Positions 23,036 through 30,357 of a stretch of 31,814 nucleotides of DNA are shown here, piece by piece; within the stretch, counting starts at the first letter, position 1, and each line of letters begins with the position of its first letter. The notes beneath the pieces are model-generated. The model was not told the DNA's origin. It saw only the letters and a program-made list of their open reading frames with translations, and searched no databases. Position numbers and translations under genes: made by a program. The stretch is from DATCVR01 sp036566745 (lineage in GTDB: Bacteria > Actinomycetota > Actinomycetes > Jiangellales > Jiangellaceae), in assembly GCA_036566745.1 (NCBI GenBank), contig DATCVR010000360.1, positions 1 through 31,814 on the forward strand. Direction: 5' to 3'.

Positions 23036-24115
23036 GAGCCCGCCACCCAGCCACGCTCGCAGACGTGCTTCACATTGCTCGATCTCGCGCACGTCGACGC
23101 GTTCGTCGTCGGCGTGGGCGAGCTGCGGGTCGCCCGGGCCGTAGTTCACCGCCGGCACCCCCAGCTCGGAGAACCGGGCCACGTCGGTCCAGCCCACCTT
23201 GGCCCGCACCTCGGTGTCGACGGCGGTCACGAACGCCGCGGCGGCCGGGCGGTCCAGGCCCGGGCGAGCGCCGGGTGCGCTGTCGAGTAGGTCGATGTCG
23301 TATCCGTCGAACACCTCGCGGACGTGGGCCAGGGCCGTGGCCTCGTCCTGGTGCGGCGCGAACCGGTAGTTGACGGTGACGACGCAGCGATCGGGGATGA
23401 CGTTGCCTGCTATGCCCCCTTCGATGGCCACGGCGTTGAGGCCCTCGCGATAGACCAGCCCGTCGACGGCGACCTCGGCCGGCCTATACGCCCGCAACCG
23501 CTCCAGCACGCGGGCGGCTTCGTGGATGGCGTTGCGCCCCATCCACGACCGAGCGCTGTGCGCCGCCACCCCGGGCACGGCCACCGCTACCCGCAGGGTC
23601 CCGTTGCAGCCGCCCTCGACCGCGGCCGACGTGGGCTCCATGAGAACCGCGAAGTCGGCACCGAGCCAGTCCGGGTGGGTGCGCGCGATCCGGCCCAGGC
23701 CGTTGCGCTCGGCCTCGACCTCCTCGTTGTCGTAGAAGACGTAGGTGACGTCGGTCTTCGGCTCGGAGAGGTGGGCCGCGAGCCGCAGCGCGACAGCCAC
23801 GCCGCCCTTCATGTCGGCGGTGCCGCGGCCCCACAGGACGTGGCCGTCGCGGCGGGTGGGTAGATTGCCGGCGATCGGCACCGTGTCGAGGTGTCCGGCC
23901 ACGACGACCCGCTCGGCCCGTCCGAGCTCGGTGCGGGCCACGATCGTGTCGCCGTCGCGGTCGATGCGCAGGTGGGGAAGGCGGCGCAGGGCCGCCTCGA
24001 CGGCGTCGGCGAGCACGCGTTCGGCACCGCTCACCGAGGCGATGTCGCACAGCTCGGCGGTGAGCTCGGGACCGGAGAGGTCGAGGTCGAGGTCGAGTCG
24101 GGTGTCCACGAGCAC
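23033..24115 (-). CDS. dapE: Succinyl-diaminopimelate desuccinylase
   Basis: A 360-residue M20 metallopeptidase-fold enzyme. Metal and catalytic residues are visible: GHLDTVP (H75, D77), GTADMKGG (D101) and DNEEVE (E131/E132). MEPTSAAVEGGCNGTLRVAV and the C-terminal VPAVNYGPGDPQLAHADDE, with its metal His, are also present. It removes succinate from N-succinyl-LL-diaminopimelate in lysine and peptidoglycan-precursor synthesis. GTG 24115 follows the VOC gene stop by 5 bp; GTG 24109 is an alternative start, and longer frames would run into the VOC gene. dapD and dapC in this window complete much of the succinylase branch. Confidence 0.95.
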   Translation of the reverse strand: MLVDTRLDLDLDLSGPELTAELCDIASVSGAERVLADAVEAALRRLPHLRIDRDGDTIVARTELGRAERVVVAGHLDTVPIAGNLPTRRDGHVLWGRGTADMKGGVAVALRLAAHLSEPKTDVTYVFYDNEEVEAERNGLGRIARTHPDWLGADFAVLMEPTSAAVEGGCNGTLRVAVAVPGVAAHSARSWMGRNAIHEAARVLERLRAYRPAEVAVDGLVYREGLNAVAIEGGIAGNVIPDRCVVTVNYRFAPHQDEATALAHVREVFDGYDIDLLDSAPGARPGLDRPAAAAFVTAVDTEVRAKVGWTDVARFSELGVPAVNYGPGDPQLAHADDERVDVREIEQCEARLRAWLGGGL

Positions 24116-24120
24116 CGACC

Positions 24121-24816
24121 CTACGGGGTGAAGGCCCGGAACTCGTTGCCCTCCGGATCGGCCATGGCGAACCACGGCTGGTCGTCGGTGGCCCGGCTCA
24201 GGATCGTTGCGCCATAGCCGACCAGTGTGGCGACGTCGGTGGTGGTGATGTCCCAGCGGATCCGGTTGGGCGCGGTGCGGGGCTCCGGGACGGGCACGAA
24301 GCAGAGGTAGTCGAACGGCAGCCGGTCGCCGCCCTCGAGCGCCGCGACGTGCTCGTGTGGCTCACCCTCGGGCACCAGCCCGAACACCTCACCCCACCAG
24401 CGGGCCTGCGCGTGAGGATCGACGCAGTCGACCACCACCTCGTACAGCCGGCCCGGCAACGACGGCCGGCCCTCACGGACGAAGGCGCAGAACTCGCCAC
24501 CCTCCGGATCGGCCATGACCCACCAATGGATCTCGTCGTCGGGCGCGCGGACGATCGTGGCACCGAGCATCCGCACGCCGTCGATGTCGCCGACGTCGAC
24601 GTCGACGTGGACGCGGTGCTTCACGGACTTCGGCTCGGGGACGTGGTCGATCACGATCTGCTGGGCGTCGGAGTCGCCGAGCAGGACGATGGCGCCGTCG
24701 TCGGCGTCGGCCGGGCTCAACCCGAGCGTGGCGGCCCAGAAGCCGGCCAGCCGCCCGTGGTCGTCGGCGTCCATCCGCATCGCGCGCCACCGCGCCACCG
24801 CCAGGTCGTCGTCCAC
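24121..24816 (-). CDS. VOC family protein with two glyoxalase-like domains
   Basis: A 231-residue protein made of two repeats of about 110 residues. Each ends in the same motif: VMADPEGGEFCAFV in the first and AMADPEGNEFRAFTP in the second. Both begin with a helix/strand ending in W (GRLAGFWAATLGL; AQARWWGEVFGLVP). This is the glyoxalase_6/PhnB-like tandem arrangement. Enzymatic substrates cannot be told, and many such proteins are resistance- or detoxification-related. The GTG at 24816 has TACGGT 7 nt upstream, suggesting a leaderless start. It precedes dapE by 5 bp on the same strand and is likely co-transcribed. Confidence 0.85.
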   Translation of the reverse strand: MDDDLAVARWRAMRMDADDHGRLAGFWAATLGLSPADADDGAIVLLGDSDAQQIVIDHVPEPKSVKHRVHVDVDVGDIDGVRMLGATIVRAPDDEIHWWVMADPEGGEFCAFVREGRPSLPGRLYEVVVDCVDPHAQARWWGEVFGLVPEGEPHEHVAALEGGDRLPFDYLCFVPVPEPRTAPNRIRWDITTTDVATLVGYGATILSRATDDQPWFAMADPEGNEFRAFTP

Positions 24817-24823
24817 GTCGGCA

Positions 24824-24829
24824 ACCGTA
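24824..24829 (-). promoter_or_regulatory. -10 box of a predicted leaderless VOC/dapE transcript
   Basis: TACGGT on the minus strand, 7 nt before the GTG at 24816, with no Shine-Dalgarno between them. Confidence 0.45.
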
Positions 24830-24928
24830 GTCGCTGGGCGGCCGTGAGCCGTGTCACACGCCGGACGTCAGCGATACCTACTGCAGGTGAGAGCAGCTTT
24901 TCCGACCACGAGTCGCAGGGAGACGGCG

Positions 24929-25084
24929 ATGATCCGCATCCACGTGCACCACAGTGGGGACTCGTGGTGGTCCGAGGTCATCCGCATGGACCCCATCCCC
25001 CACACCATCAACAACCCGGCACCGTGTCGTACCTGGGCAGAGGCGGTGGCCAGCGCCGAGCGCGCGTGGGCCGTGCTCGGCTGA
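24929..25084 (+). CDS. Hypothetical small protein, 51 aa
   Basis: MIRIHVHHSGDSWWSEVIRM then DPIPHTINNPAPCRTWAEAV and a short helix ending AERAWAVLG. His/Trp-rich, with the look of a small strand-helix domain. I do not recognise it. AGGGAGA lies 5 nt before the ATG, supporting a real gene. It lies between the VOC gene (divergent) and dapD (same strand, 26 bp). Confidence 0.65.
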   Translation: MIRIHVHHSGDSWWSEVIRMDPIPHTINNPAPCRTWAEAVASAERAWAVLG

Positions 25085-25098
25085 GCCCGCACAGCCCC

Positions 25099-25104
25099 TA
25101 CGCT
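25099..25104 (+). promoter_or_regulatory. -10 box of a predicted leaderless dapD transcript
   Basis: TACGCT followed by 6 nt (GGACGC) and the dapD ATG at 25111. No ribosome site is seen. Confidence 0.5.
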
Positions 25105-25110
25105 GGACGC

Positions 25111-26043
25111 ATGCCCGAACCGCGTACCGCCTGGGGCTTCGGCCTGGCCACCACCACCGTCACCGGCGACGTCCTCGACGTCTGGTACCCGGCTCCCGGG
25201 CTCGGCGAGCGTCCCTCGGCGCCCGGCGACGCCCTGGTCGAACTGCGCAACCTCGAGACCGACGACCCCGACCGCGGAGTGCGCCAGACGGTGGTCCACA
25301 CCACGATCGACCTCGACCAGCCGCCGGCCGACGCCGCCGACGCCTATCTCCGGCTCCACCTCCTCTCCCACCGTCTGGTCGCTCCGCACGGGCTGAACCT
25401 CGACGGCGTGTTCGGGGTTCTCACCAACGTCGTCTGGACCAACTTCGGTCCGTGCGCGGTCGACGGGTTCGAGCAGACCCGCGTGCGCCTGCGTCGCCAC
25501 GGGGCGGTCACGGTCCACAGCGTCGACAAGTTCCCGCGGATGGTCGACTACGTCGTCCCGTCGGGCGTGCGCATCGCCGACGCCGACCGCGTCCGCCTCG
25601 GCGCCCATCTCGCCGAGGGCACCACCGTCATGCACGAGGGCTTCGTCAACTTCAACGCCGGCACGCTGGGCACGTCGATGGTCGAGGGCCGGATCTCGGC
25701 CGGGGTGGTCGTCGACGACGGCTCCGACATCGGTGCCGGCGCGTCGATCATGGGCACGCTGTCCGGCGGGGGCAAGGAGACCATCCGGATCGGCCGCGGC
25801 TGCCTGCTCGGCGCCAACTCCGGGCTGGGCATCTCCCTCGGCGACGGCTGCGTGGTCGAGGCCGGCCTCTACGTCACGGCCGGCACCAAGCTCAGCCTGC
25901 CCGACAACCGCGTGGTCAAGGCCCGCGAGCTCTCCGGCCGCGACGGGTTGCTGTTCCGCCGCAACAGCGTCACCGGAGCCGTCGAGGCCATCCCCCGTTC
26001 CGGCGACTGGGGCGAGCTCAACGCCGTCCTGCACGCCAACTGA
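25111..26043 (+). CDS. dapD: 2,3,4,5-tetrahydropyridine-2,6-dicarboxylate N-succinyltransferase
   Basis: A 310-residue protein of the actinobacterial DapD type. An N-terminal alpha/beta domain (1-150; TAWGFGLATTTVTGDVLDVW) precedes a left-handed beta-helix of hexapeptide repeats (about 155-270; IADADRVRLGAHLAEGTTVM, VVVDDGSDIGAGASIMGTLS, RGCLLGANSGLGISLGDGCV). It uses succinyl-CoA to acylate tetrahydrodipicolinate, the step before DapC and DapE. Length matches the ~317-residue mycobacterial enzyme. The ATG is chosen for a TACGCT box 6 nt upstream and family start MPEPRTAWGFG. It functions with the dapE and dapC genes here. Confidence 0.95.
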   Translation: MPEPRTAWGFGLATTTVTGDVLDVWYPAPGLGERPSAPGDALVELRNLETDDPDRGVRQTVVHTTIDLDQPPADAADAYLRLHLLSHRLVAPHGLNLDGVFGVLTNVVWTNFGPCAVDGFEQTRVRLRRHGAVTVHSVDKFPRMVDYVVPSGVRIADADRVRLGAHLAEGTTVMHEGFVNFNAGTLGTSMVEGRISAGVVVDDGSDIGAGASIMGTLSGGGKETIRIGRGCLLGANSGLGISLGDGCVVEAGLYVTAGTKLSLPDNRVVKARELSGRDGLLFRRNSVTGAVEAIPRSGDWGELNAVLHAN

Positions 26044-26108
26044 GCCTCCTCCGGAACCCACCGCATGGCCGCCCACGTTGACATGGACGTGACGAACGAG
26101 CCGCCCGG

Positions 26109-27083
26109 ATGAGCCGCGCCGCCCGGTTGACCACCACGATCGTGGCGCTGGTGGCGCTCGGTGGCGCGGTCGTGGCGCTGCTGGTGTGGCTGGCCGGCCG
26201 GGGTCCGAGCCCGCTCGCCCGCGAGGAGTGCGTCGCCCGGGTCGACGGTCGCAGCGTCACCCTCACCCCGGAACAGGCAGGTCACGCCGCCACCATCGCC
26301 GCCGTGGCCGAGATCCGCGGCCTGCCCGCTCGAGCCGTGACAATCGCGCTGGCCACGGCCTACCAGGAGTCCGACCTCTACAACGTCACGTACGGCGACC
26401 GCGACTCCCTCGGGCTCTTCCAGCAGCGTCCGTCGCAGGGCTGGGGCACCGCCGAACAGGTCCAGGACCCGCTCTACGCCACCGGGGCGTTCTACGACGC
26501 GCTGGTGAAGATCGCCGACTACCGCGAGCTCGACATCACCGTGGCGGCGCAACAGGTCCAGCGCAGCGCCTACCCCGACGCCTACGCCGACCACGAGCCC
26601 GACGCCCGAGTGCTCGCCTCCGCCCTGACGGGCAACTCCGAGGCTGCGTTCTCCTGCACGTTCCACCCGGACTCCTACCAGGTCCAGGCCGAGGAGTCCG
26701 ACGGTCTCACCGCCCGCGCCCGTGCGGTGCGCGACGAGTTGACCGGCATCTTCGGCGATCTCGACATCGGCGGGTACGAGCCGGGCGGCGTCGACTCCGG
26801 GCACGTCGAGGGGTCGGCCCACTACGACGGCCGGGCCCTCGACGTGATGTTCCTGCCCTACGACGATCCCGAGGTCAACCGCTCGGGCTGGGCCCTGGCC
26901 CACTGGGTGGTGGCCAACGCCGACCGGCTGGGCGTGGCCACGGTCATCTACGACGACCGGATCTGGACCACGCGGCGCTCCGACGACGGCTGGCGCGAGT
27001 ACATCCATCCCTCCGGCGACACCGCCGACCCCACACTCCGCCATCTCGACCACGTCCACGTCGACGTCGCCGAAGGAGCGTGA
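26109..27083 (+). CDS. Membrane-anchored protein with transglycosylase-like and M15-like C-terminal domain
   Basis: A 324-residue protein. One N-terminal membrane helix (about 8-30) suggests an extracytoplasmic location. Residues about 50-170 resemble a lysozyme/transglycosylase-like domain (ALATAYQESDLYN with E87, then DSLGLFQQRPSQGWGTAEQV). The C-terminal part has SAHYDGRALDV (H238, D245) and HLDHVHVDV (H315/H317), the metal-ligand pattern of ARB_07466/M15 carboxypeptidase-like domains. This suggests peptidoglycan cleavage or binding, not proven. The ATG at 26109 opens the only long frame; no strong ribosome site is seen. It sits between dapD and a gamma-glutamyltransferase gene. Confidence 0.75.
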   Translation: MSRAARLTTTIVALVALGGAVVALLVWLAGRGPSPLAREECVARVDGRSVTLTPEQAGHAATIAAVAEIRGLPARAVTIALATAYQESDLYNVTYGDRDSLGLFQQRPSQGWGTAEQVQDPLYATGAFYDALVKIADYRELDITVAAQQVQRSAYPDAYADHEPDARVLASALTGNSEAAFSCTFHPDSYQVQAEESDGLTARARAVRDELTGIFGDLDIGGYEPGGVDSGHVEGSAHYDGRALDVMFLPYDDPEVNRSGWALAHWVVANADRLGVATVIYDDRIWTTRRSDDGWREYIHPSGDTADPTLRHLDHVHVDVAEGA

Positions 27084-27089
27084 CCACGG

Positions 27090-28703
27090 GTGCCCGGGCT
27101 CGTACCGGCCGGCGGCCGCGGCGTCGTCGTCACCCCGCACGGCGCGAGCACCTCAGCGGCGGTCGAGACGCTCGCCGCCGGTGGCAACGCCGTCGACGCC
27201 GCGATCGCCGCGTGCGCGGTCCAGGGCGTCGTTGCCCCGCACACCTGCGGCATCGGCGGCGACCTGTTCGCGCTGGTCCACCGGCCCGGCGAGGCGCGGC
27301 CGCTGGCGCTCAACGCCTCAGGGCGGGCCGGGTCCGGCGTCGACGCCACGGCCCTGCGAGCGGCCGGGCACACGACGATCCCGCGCGACCATCCTGCCGC
27401 CATCCCGGTGCCGGGGTGTGTCGACGGCTGGGCCGAACTGGTGACACGACACAGCCGGCTGGACCTGTCTGACGTGCTGGGCCCGGCGATCCGGCTGGCC
27501 GAGCACGGTTTCCCGGCCGATCGCGACCTCGTGACCGCGGTCGACGCCCGGCGCGCCGAGCTGTCCGCTCACGAAGCCGCCGCTCCACTGCTCGGCAGGC
27601 CCGGCACGCTCATCCGGCGTCCTCAGCTTGCGGCCACCCTGCGCGCCGTCGCCCGCGACGGCCGCGACGCGTTCTACGACGGGCCCGTCGCCCGGGCGAT
27701 CACGTCGGCCACCGGCGGGGTCATCAGCCCCGACGACCTCCGTCGGCGCCAGGCCGACTGGCAGGACCCGCTCGCGGTGGACGTCTGGGGCCGCACCGCC
27801 TGGACGATGGCGCCGAACTCGCAGGGGTACCTCGCCACCGGTGCGTGCGCGGTGCTCGAGCGGCTGGCGGGGCAGCCGGACCTCGACGATCCGCTCACCT
27901 GGCACCTCGCCATCGAGGCGTACCGCGCGCTGGCAGCCGAGCGCGAGTTCCTCGTCGCCGACCCCGACCAGGTGCCGGTCGACGTCGCCACCCTGCTCGC
28001 CGCCGAACGCCTCGACGCGGTGGCCGACACCGTCGACCCCCGGCGCGCGCGGGCCCGCCCCGAGCCGGTTCCGGCGGCCGGAGGCACGGCGTATCTGTGC
28101 GTTCTCGACGGCGAGGGCATGGGGGTGTCGCTCATCCAGTCGAATTTCAGCGGGTTCGGCTCGGGGATCGGCGTGGGCTCGGCCGGGTTCCTCCTCCACG
28201 ACCGCGGGCGTGGCTTCACCCTCGAACCGGGGCGCGCCAACGAGCTCGCGCCGGGCAAGCGGCCACTGCACACGCTCTCGCCGACCCTGTGGACCCGCGA
28301 CGGCCGGTTGTCGGCCCTGCTGGGCACCCGGGGCGGACACGAACAGCCGCAGCTCCTGCTGCAGGTCGCTGCGGCACTGCTCGGCGCTGCTCCCGACGTG
28401 GGCGCCGCCGACGTGGGCGCTGCCGCCGACCCCGCGGCTGCCGACCCCGCGTCCGCCCAGGCCAGGCCGCGCTGGACCGTCGACGTCCCGGCCGCCGGCC
28501 TGCGCGGATCCCATGTCCGGATCGAGGCCGACGCACCCGACGCCGTCCGCGCCGAGCTGTCCCGGCTCGGTCACGACGTCGCGGTCGTGCCGCCCCGGCA
28601 GCCCGGCTGGGGCCCGGTGTCGGTCATCAGCGCGACCGCCGACAACACGTACACGGGAGCCGCCGATCCACGAGTGTCGACCACGGCGGTGGCAGTGTGC
28701 TGA
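27090..28703 (+). CDS. Gamma-glutamyltransferase family protein
   Basis: A 537-residue Ntn-hydrolase. The N-terminal half starts with VTPHGASTSAAVETLAAGGN and ACAVQGVVAPHTCGIGGDLF. The presumed autocleavage site and nucleophile are in GGTAYLCVLDGEGMGVSLIQ, Thr about residue 333, which corresponds to the GGT Thr. SNFSGFGSGI and ELAPGKRPLHTLSPTL follow as in the family. These enzymes cleave or transfer the gamma-glutamyl group of glutathione-like thiols and peptides; the substrate here is unknown. No signal peptide is visible, so it is probably cytoplasmic. A low-complexity Ala/Asp/Pro insert lies at about residues 430-460. AAGGAG lies 11 nt before the GTG, and the gene starts 6 bp after the previous stop, so they form one unit. 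Confidence 0.85.
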   Translation: MPGLVPAGGRGVVVTPHGASTSAAVETLAAGGNAVDAAIAACAVQGVVAPHTCGIGGDLFALVHRPGEARPLALNASGRAGSGVDATALRAAGHTTIPRDHPAAIPVPGCVDGWAELVTRHSRLDLSDVLGPAIRLAEHGFPADRDLVTAVDARRAELSAHEAAAPLLGRPGTLIRRPQLAATLRAVARDGRDAFYDGPVARAITSATGGVISPDDLRRRQADWQDPLAVDVWGRTAWTMAPNSQGYLATGACAVLERLAGQPDLDDPLTWHLAIEAYRALAAEREFLVADPDQVPVDVATLLAAERLDAVADTVDPRRARARPEPVPAAGGTAYLCVLDGEGMGVSLIQSNFSGFGSGIGVGSAGFLLHDRGRGFTLEPGRANELAPGKRPLHTLSPTLWTRDGRLSALLGTRGGHEQPQLLLQVAAALLGAAPDVGAADVGAAADPAAADPASAQARPRWTVDVPAAGLRGSHVRIEADAPDAVRAELSRLGHDVAVVPPRQPGWGPVSVISATADNTYTGAADPRVSTTAVAVC

Positions 28704-28713
28704 GCCACGTGGA

Positions 28714-28719
28714 TACGGT
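28714..28719 (+). promoter_or_regulatory. -10 box of a predicted leaderless metallopeptidase transcript
   Basis: TACGGT followed by 6 nt (GCGACC) and the ATG at 28726. No Shine-Dalgarno is seen. Confidence 0.5.
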
Positions 28720-28725
28720 GCGACC

Positions 28726-30324
28726 ATGAGCGATCTCCCCCCGCCGCCTCCGGTGTCTCCGGCCACGCCCACGCCGGCCCCGTCGTCGGGTGCCGCGGGA
28801 TGGAAGATCGCCACGGCCGCCGCCGCCCTCGCCGGGCTCGCCCTGTCCGGCACCGTCTACGTCGTCATGGACCGCCGCGTCGACGACCTCCAGAGCGACC
28901 TCGACACCATGCGCGAGCAGCTCGCCGCGGCCGAGGAACGAGCGGCCGACGGCGGGCTGGGCGCCTTGGGTGACCTTCTCGGCGGCCTCAGCGGGTCGGG
29001 CGACCTCGGTGACCTGGGCGACCTCGGTGAGTTGGGTGACCTCGGTGAGTTGGGTGACCTCGGCGATCTCGGTGAGATGCTCGGCGGCCTGGGCGGGCTC
29101 GGCGATGTCGACCCGATCCTGTTCCAGTGCCTCACCCCGGCCGACGGCGGCCTCGGCCTGGGCGGCGAGGGCTCCATCCCCGAAGGCGACGTCGCCATCC
29201 AGGTCGACGCCATCGAGGCGATCGTCGAGGACGAGCGCGGCGTCGCCGTCGACGGCGACCTCGACATCGAGTTCGTCAGCCTCGACGAGGTCCAGCGCCG
29301 CGCGGTCGACATCAACTCCCAGGAACTCGACGCCGCCGAGGCCGCGGCCGACGCCACCATCCTGACCGGCCTCGGCGCGGTCGAGCCTGGCACCGACCTC
29401 GTCCAAGAACAGCTGGCCGCCCTCGACGCCGGCGTCGGAGGCTTCTACAACCCCGACGACCAGAAGCTCGTCATCGGCTCGGAGACCATGGACGGCCTCG
29501 GCGCCATGGTCACCTCCCACGAGCTGGTCCACGCCATGACCGACGCGACGTTCGGCCTGCCCGACACCCAGGCGATCGCCGCCAGCCAGGGCGCCGACGC
29601 CGCCTACGCCGCGCTCAACGCCATCGAGGGCGACGCCTCCCTCTACAGCCAGCGCTTCGTCGGCCAGCACCTGCCCTTCGACCAGCTCATGGCCTTGCAG
29701 TCCACGTCGGACGACACCACGGCCGCCATGGCGGAGCTGCCGCACTTCGTCAACCGCAACCTCCAGTTCCCCTACATCGAAGGCATGACGTTCACCTGCG
29801 ACGTCTTCCTCGAAGGTGGCTGGGAGGCGGTCGACCAGACGTACGCCACGCTGCCCACCACCACTGCCCAGATCCTCTTCCCCGACCGCTACCGCGCGGG
29901 CGAGGCCGCCGTCGACGTCCGCGACCCTGCCGGGCCGAGCGGCTGGACCGAGGCCGACTCCGACACGTTCGGCGCGGCCGACCTGCTCTTCCTGCTCGAG
30001 GCCCCCGGCAACGACACCGACGCCGCACTCTCCGAGCCCAAGGAGCGAGCCGCGGCGTGGGCCGGCGGCGAGGTGCACGCCTGGACCCAGGGCGACCGCA
30101 GCGCCGTCGGGCTGGTCCTGGCCGATCGCGGCGAAGCCACGCCGCTGTGCGACACCGTCACCGACTTCTACGCCGCCGCGTTCCCCGGGGCCACCCGCGG
30201 CGGCGACACCGGCGACGCCACGTTCGACGGCGACGTACAGGACGCCGTGGTCACCTGCGACGGCGCCGAGGTGGCCCTGGGAACCGGACCCGACCTCGAC
30301 ACCGCGCGCGCGGCCGTCAGCTGA
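28726..30324 (+). CDS. Membrane-anchored HExxH metallopeptidase-like protein with Gly-Asp-Leu repeats
   Basis: A 532-residue protein. A Pro-rich N terminus (residues 4-20) leads to one membrane helix (about 26-48; WKIATAAAALAGLALSGTVY) and a short coiled coil (DDLQSDLDTMREQLAAAEER). A tandem Leu-Gly-Asp/Glu repeat region (about 76-118) follows. The remainder is a soluble domain, probably outside the cell. It contains TSHELVHAMTD, the HExxH zinc motif (H265, E266, H269), and a plausible third ligand Glu at E301 (NAIEGDASL), the spacing of gluzincins. A zinc-peptidase function is inferred from these residues only. The start is at 28726 with TACGGT 6 nt upstream. It is convergent with dapC. Confidence 0.8.
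   Translation: MSDLPPPPPVSPATPTPAPSSGAAGWKIATAAAALAGLALSGTVYVVMDRRVDDLQSDLDTMREQLAAAEERAADGGLGALGDLLGGLSGSGDLGDLGDLGELGDLGELGDLGDLGEMLGGLGGLGDVDPILFQCLTPADGGLGLGGEGSIPEGDVAIQVDAIEAIVEDERGVAVDGDLDIEFVSLDEVQRRAVDINSQELDAAEAAADATILTGLGAVEPGTDLVQEQLAALDAGVGGFYNPDDQKLVIGSETMDGLGAMVTSHELVHAMTDATFGLPDTQAIAASQGADAAYAALNAIEGDASLYSQRFVGQHLPFDQLMALQSTSDDTTAAMAELPHFVNRNLQFPYIEGMTFTCDVFLEGGWEAVDQTYATLPTTTAQILFPDRYRAGEAAVDVRDPAGPSGWTEADSDTFGAADLLFLLEAPGNDTDAALSEPKERAAAWAGGEVHAWTQGDRSAVGLVLADRGEATPLCDTVTDFYAAAFPGATRGGDTGDATFDGDVQDAVVTCDGAEVALGTGPDLDTARAAVS
29002..29073 (+). repeat. 18-bp tandem repeat encoding the Gly-Asp-Leu segment
   Basis: GACCTCGGTGAGTTGGGT occurs twice in exact tandem (29020-29037, 29038-29055). 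Related units lie on both sides (29002-29019 and 29056-29073). Each unit encodes DLGELG or DLGDLG. Being in frame (6 codons) it can vary in length without frameshift. Confidence 0.8.
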
Positions 30325-30357
30325 GCCGCGGCGGCGTCAGCTCAGCCGCACGGCCGC
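30310..30357. terminator. Bidirectional terminator overlapping both 3' ends
   Basis: Outer arms GCGGCCGT (30310-30317) and ACGGCCGC (30350-30357), with an inner GCTGA/TCAGC pair (30320-30324 and 30337-30341). The TGA and TCA of this inner pair are the stop codons of the metallopeptidase gene and dapC. Only 12 bp separate the two stops. Confidence 0.6.

Noticed and set aside
24600..24640. Short GACGTCGAC tandem repetition in the VOC gene
   Set aside because: It simply encodes VDVDVGD, part of a normal strand of the glyoxalase domain.
27318..30078. Long minus-strand frames opposite the GGT and metallopeptidase genes
   Set aside because: No domain, repetitive Gly/Val/Glu composition, and the opposite strand carries recognised motifs.
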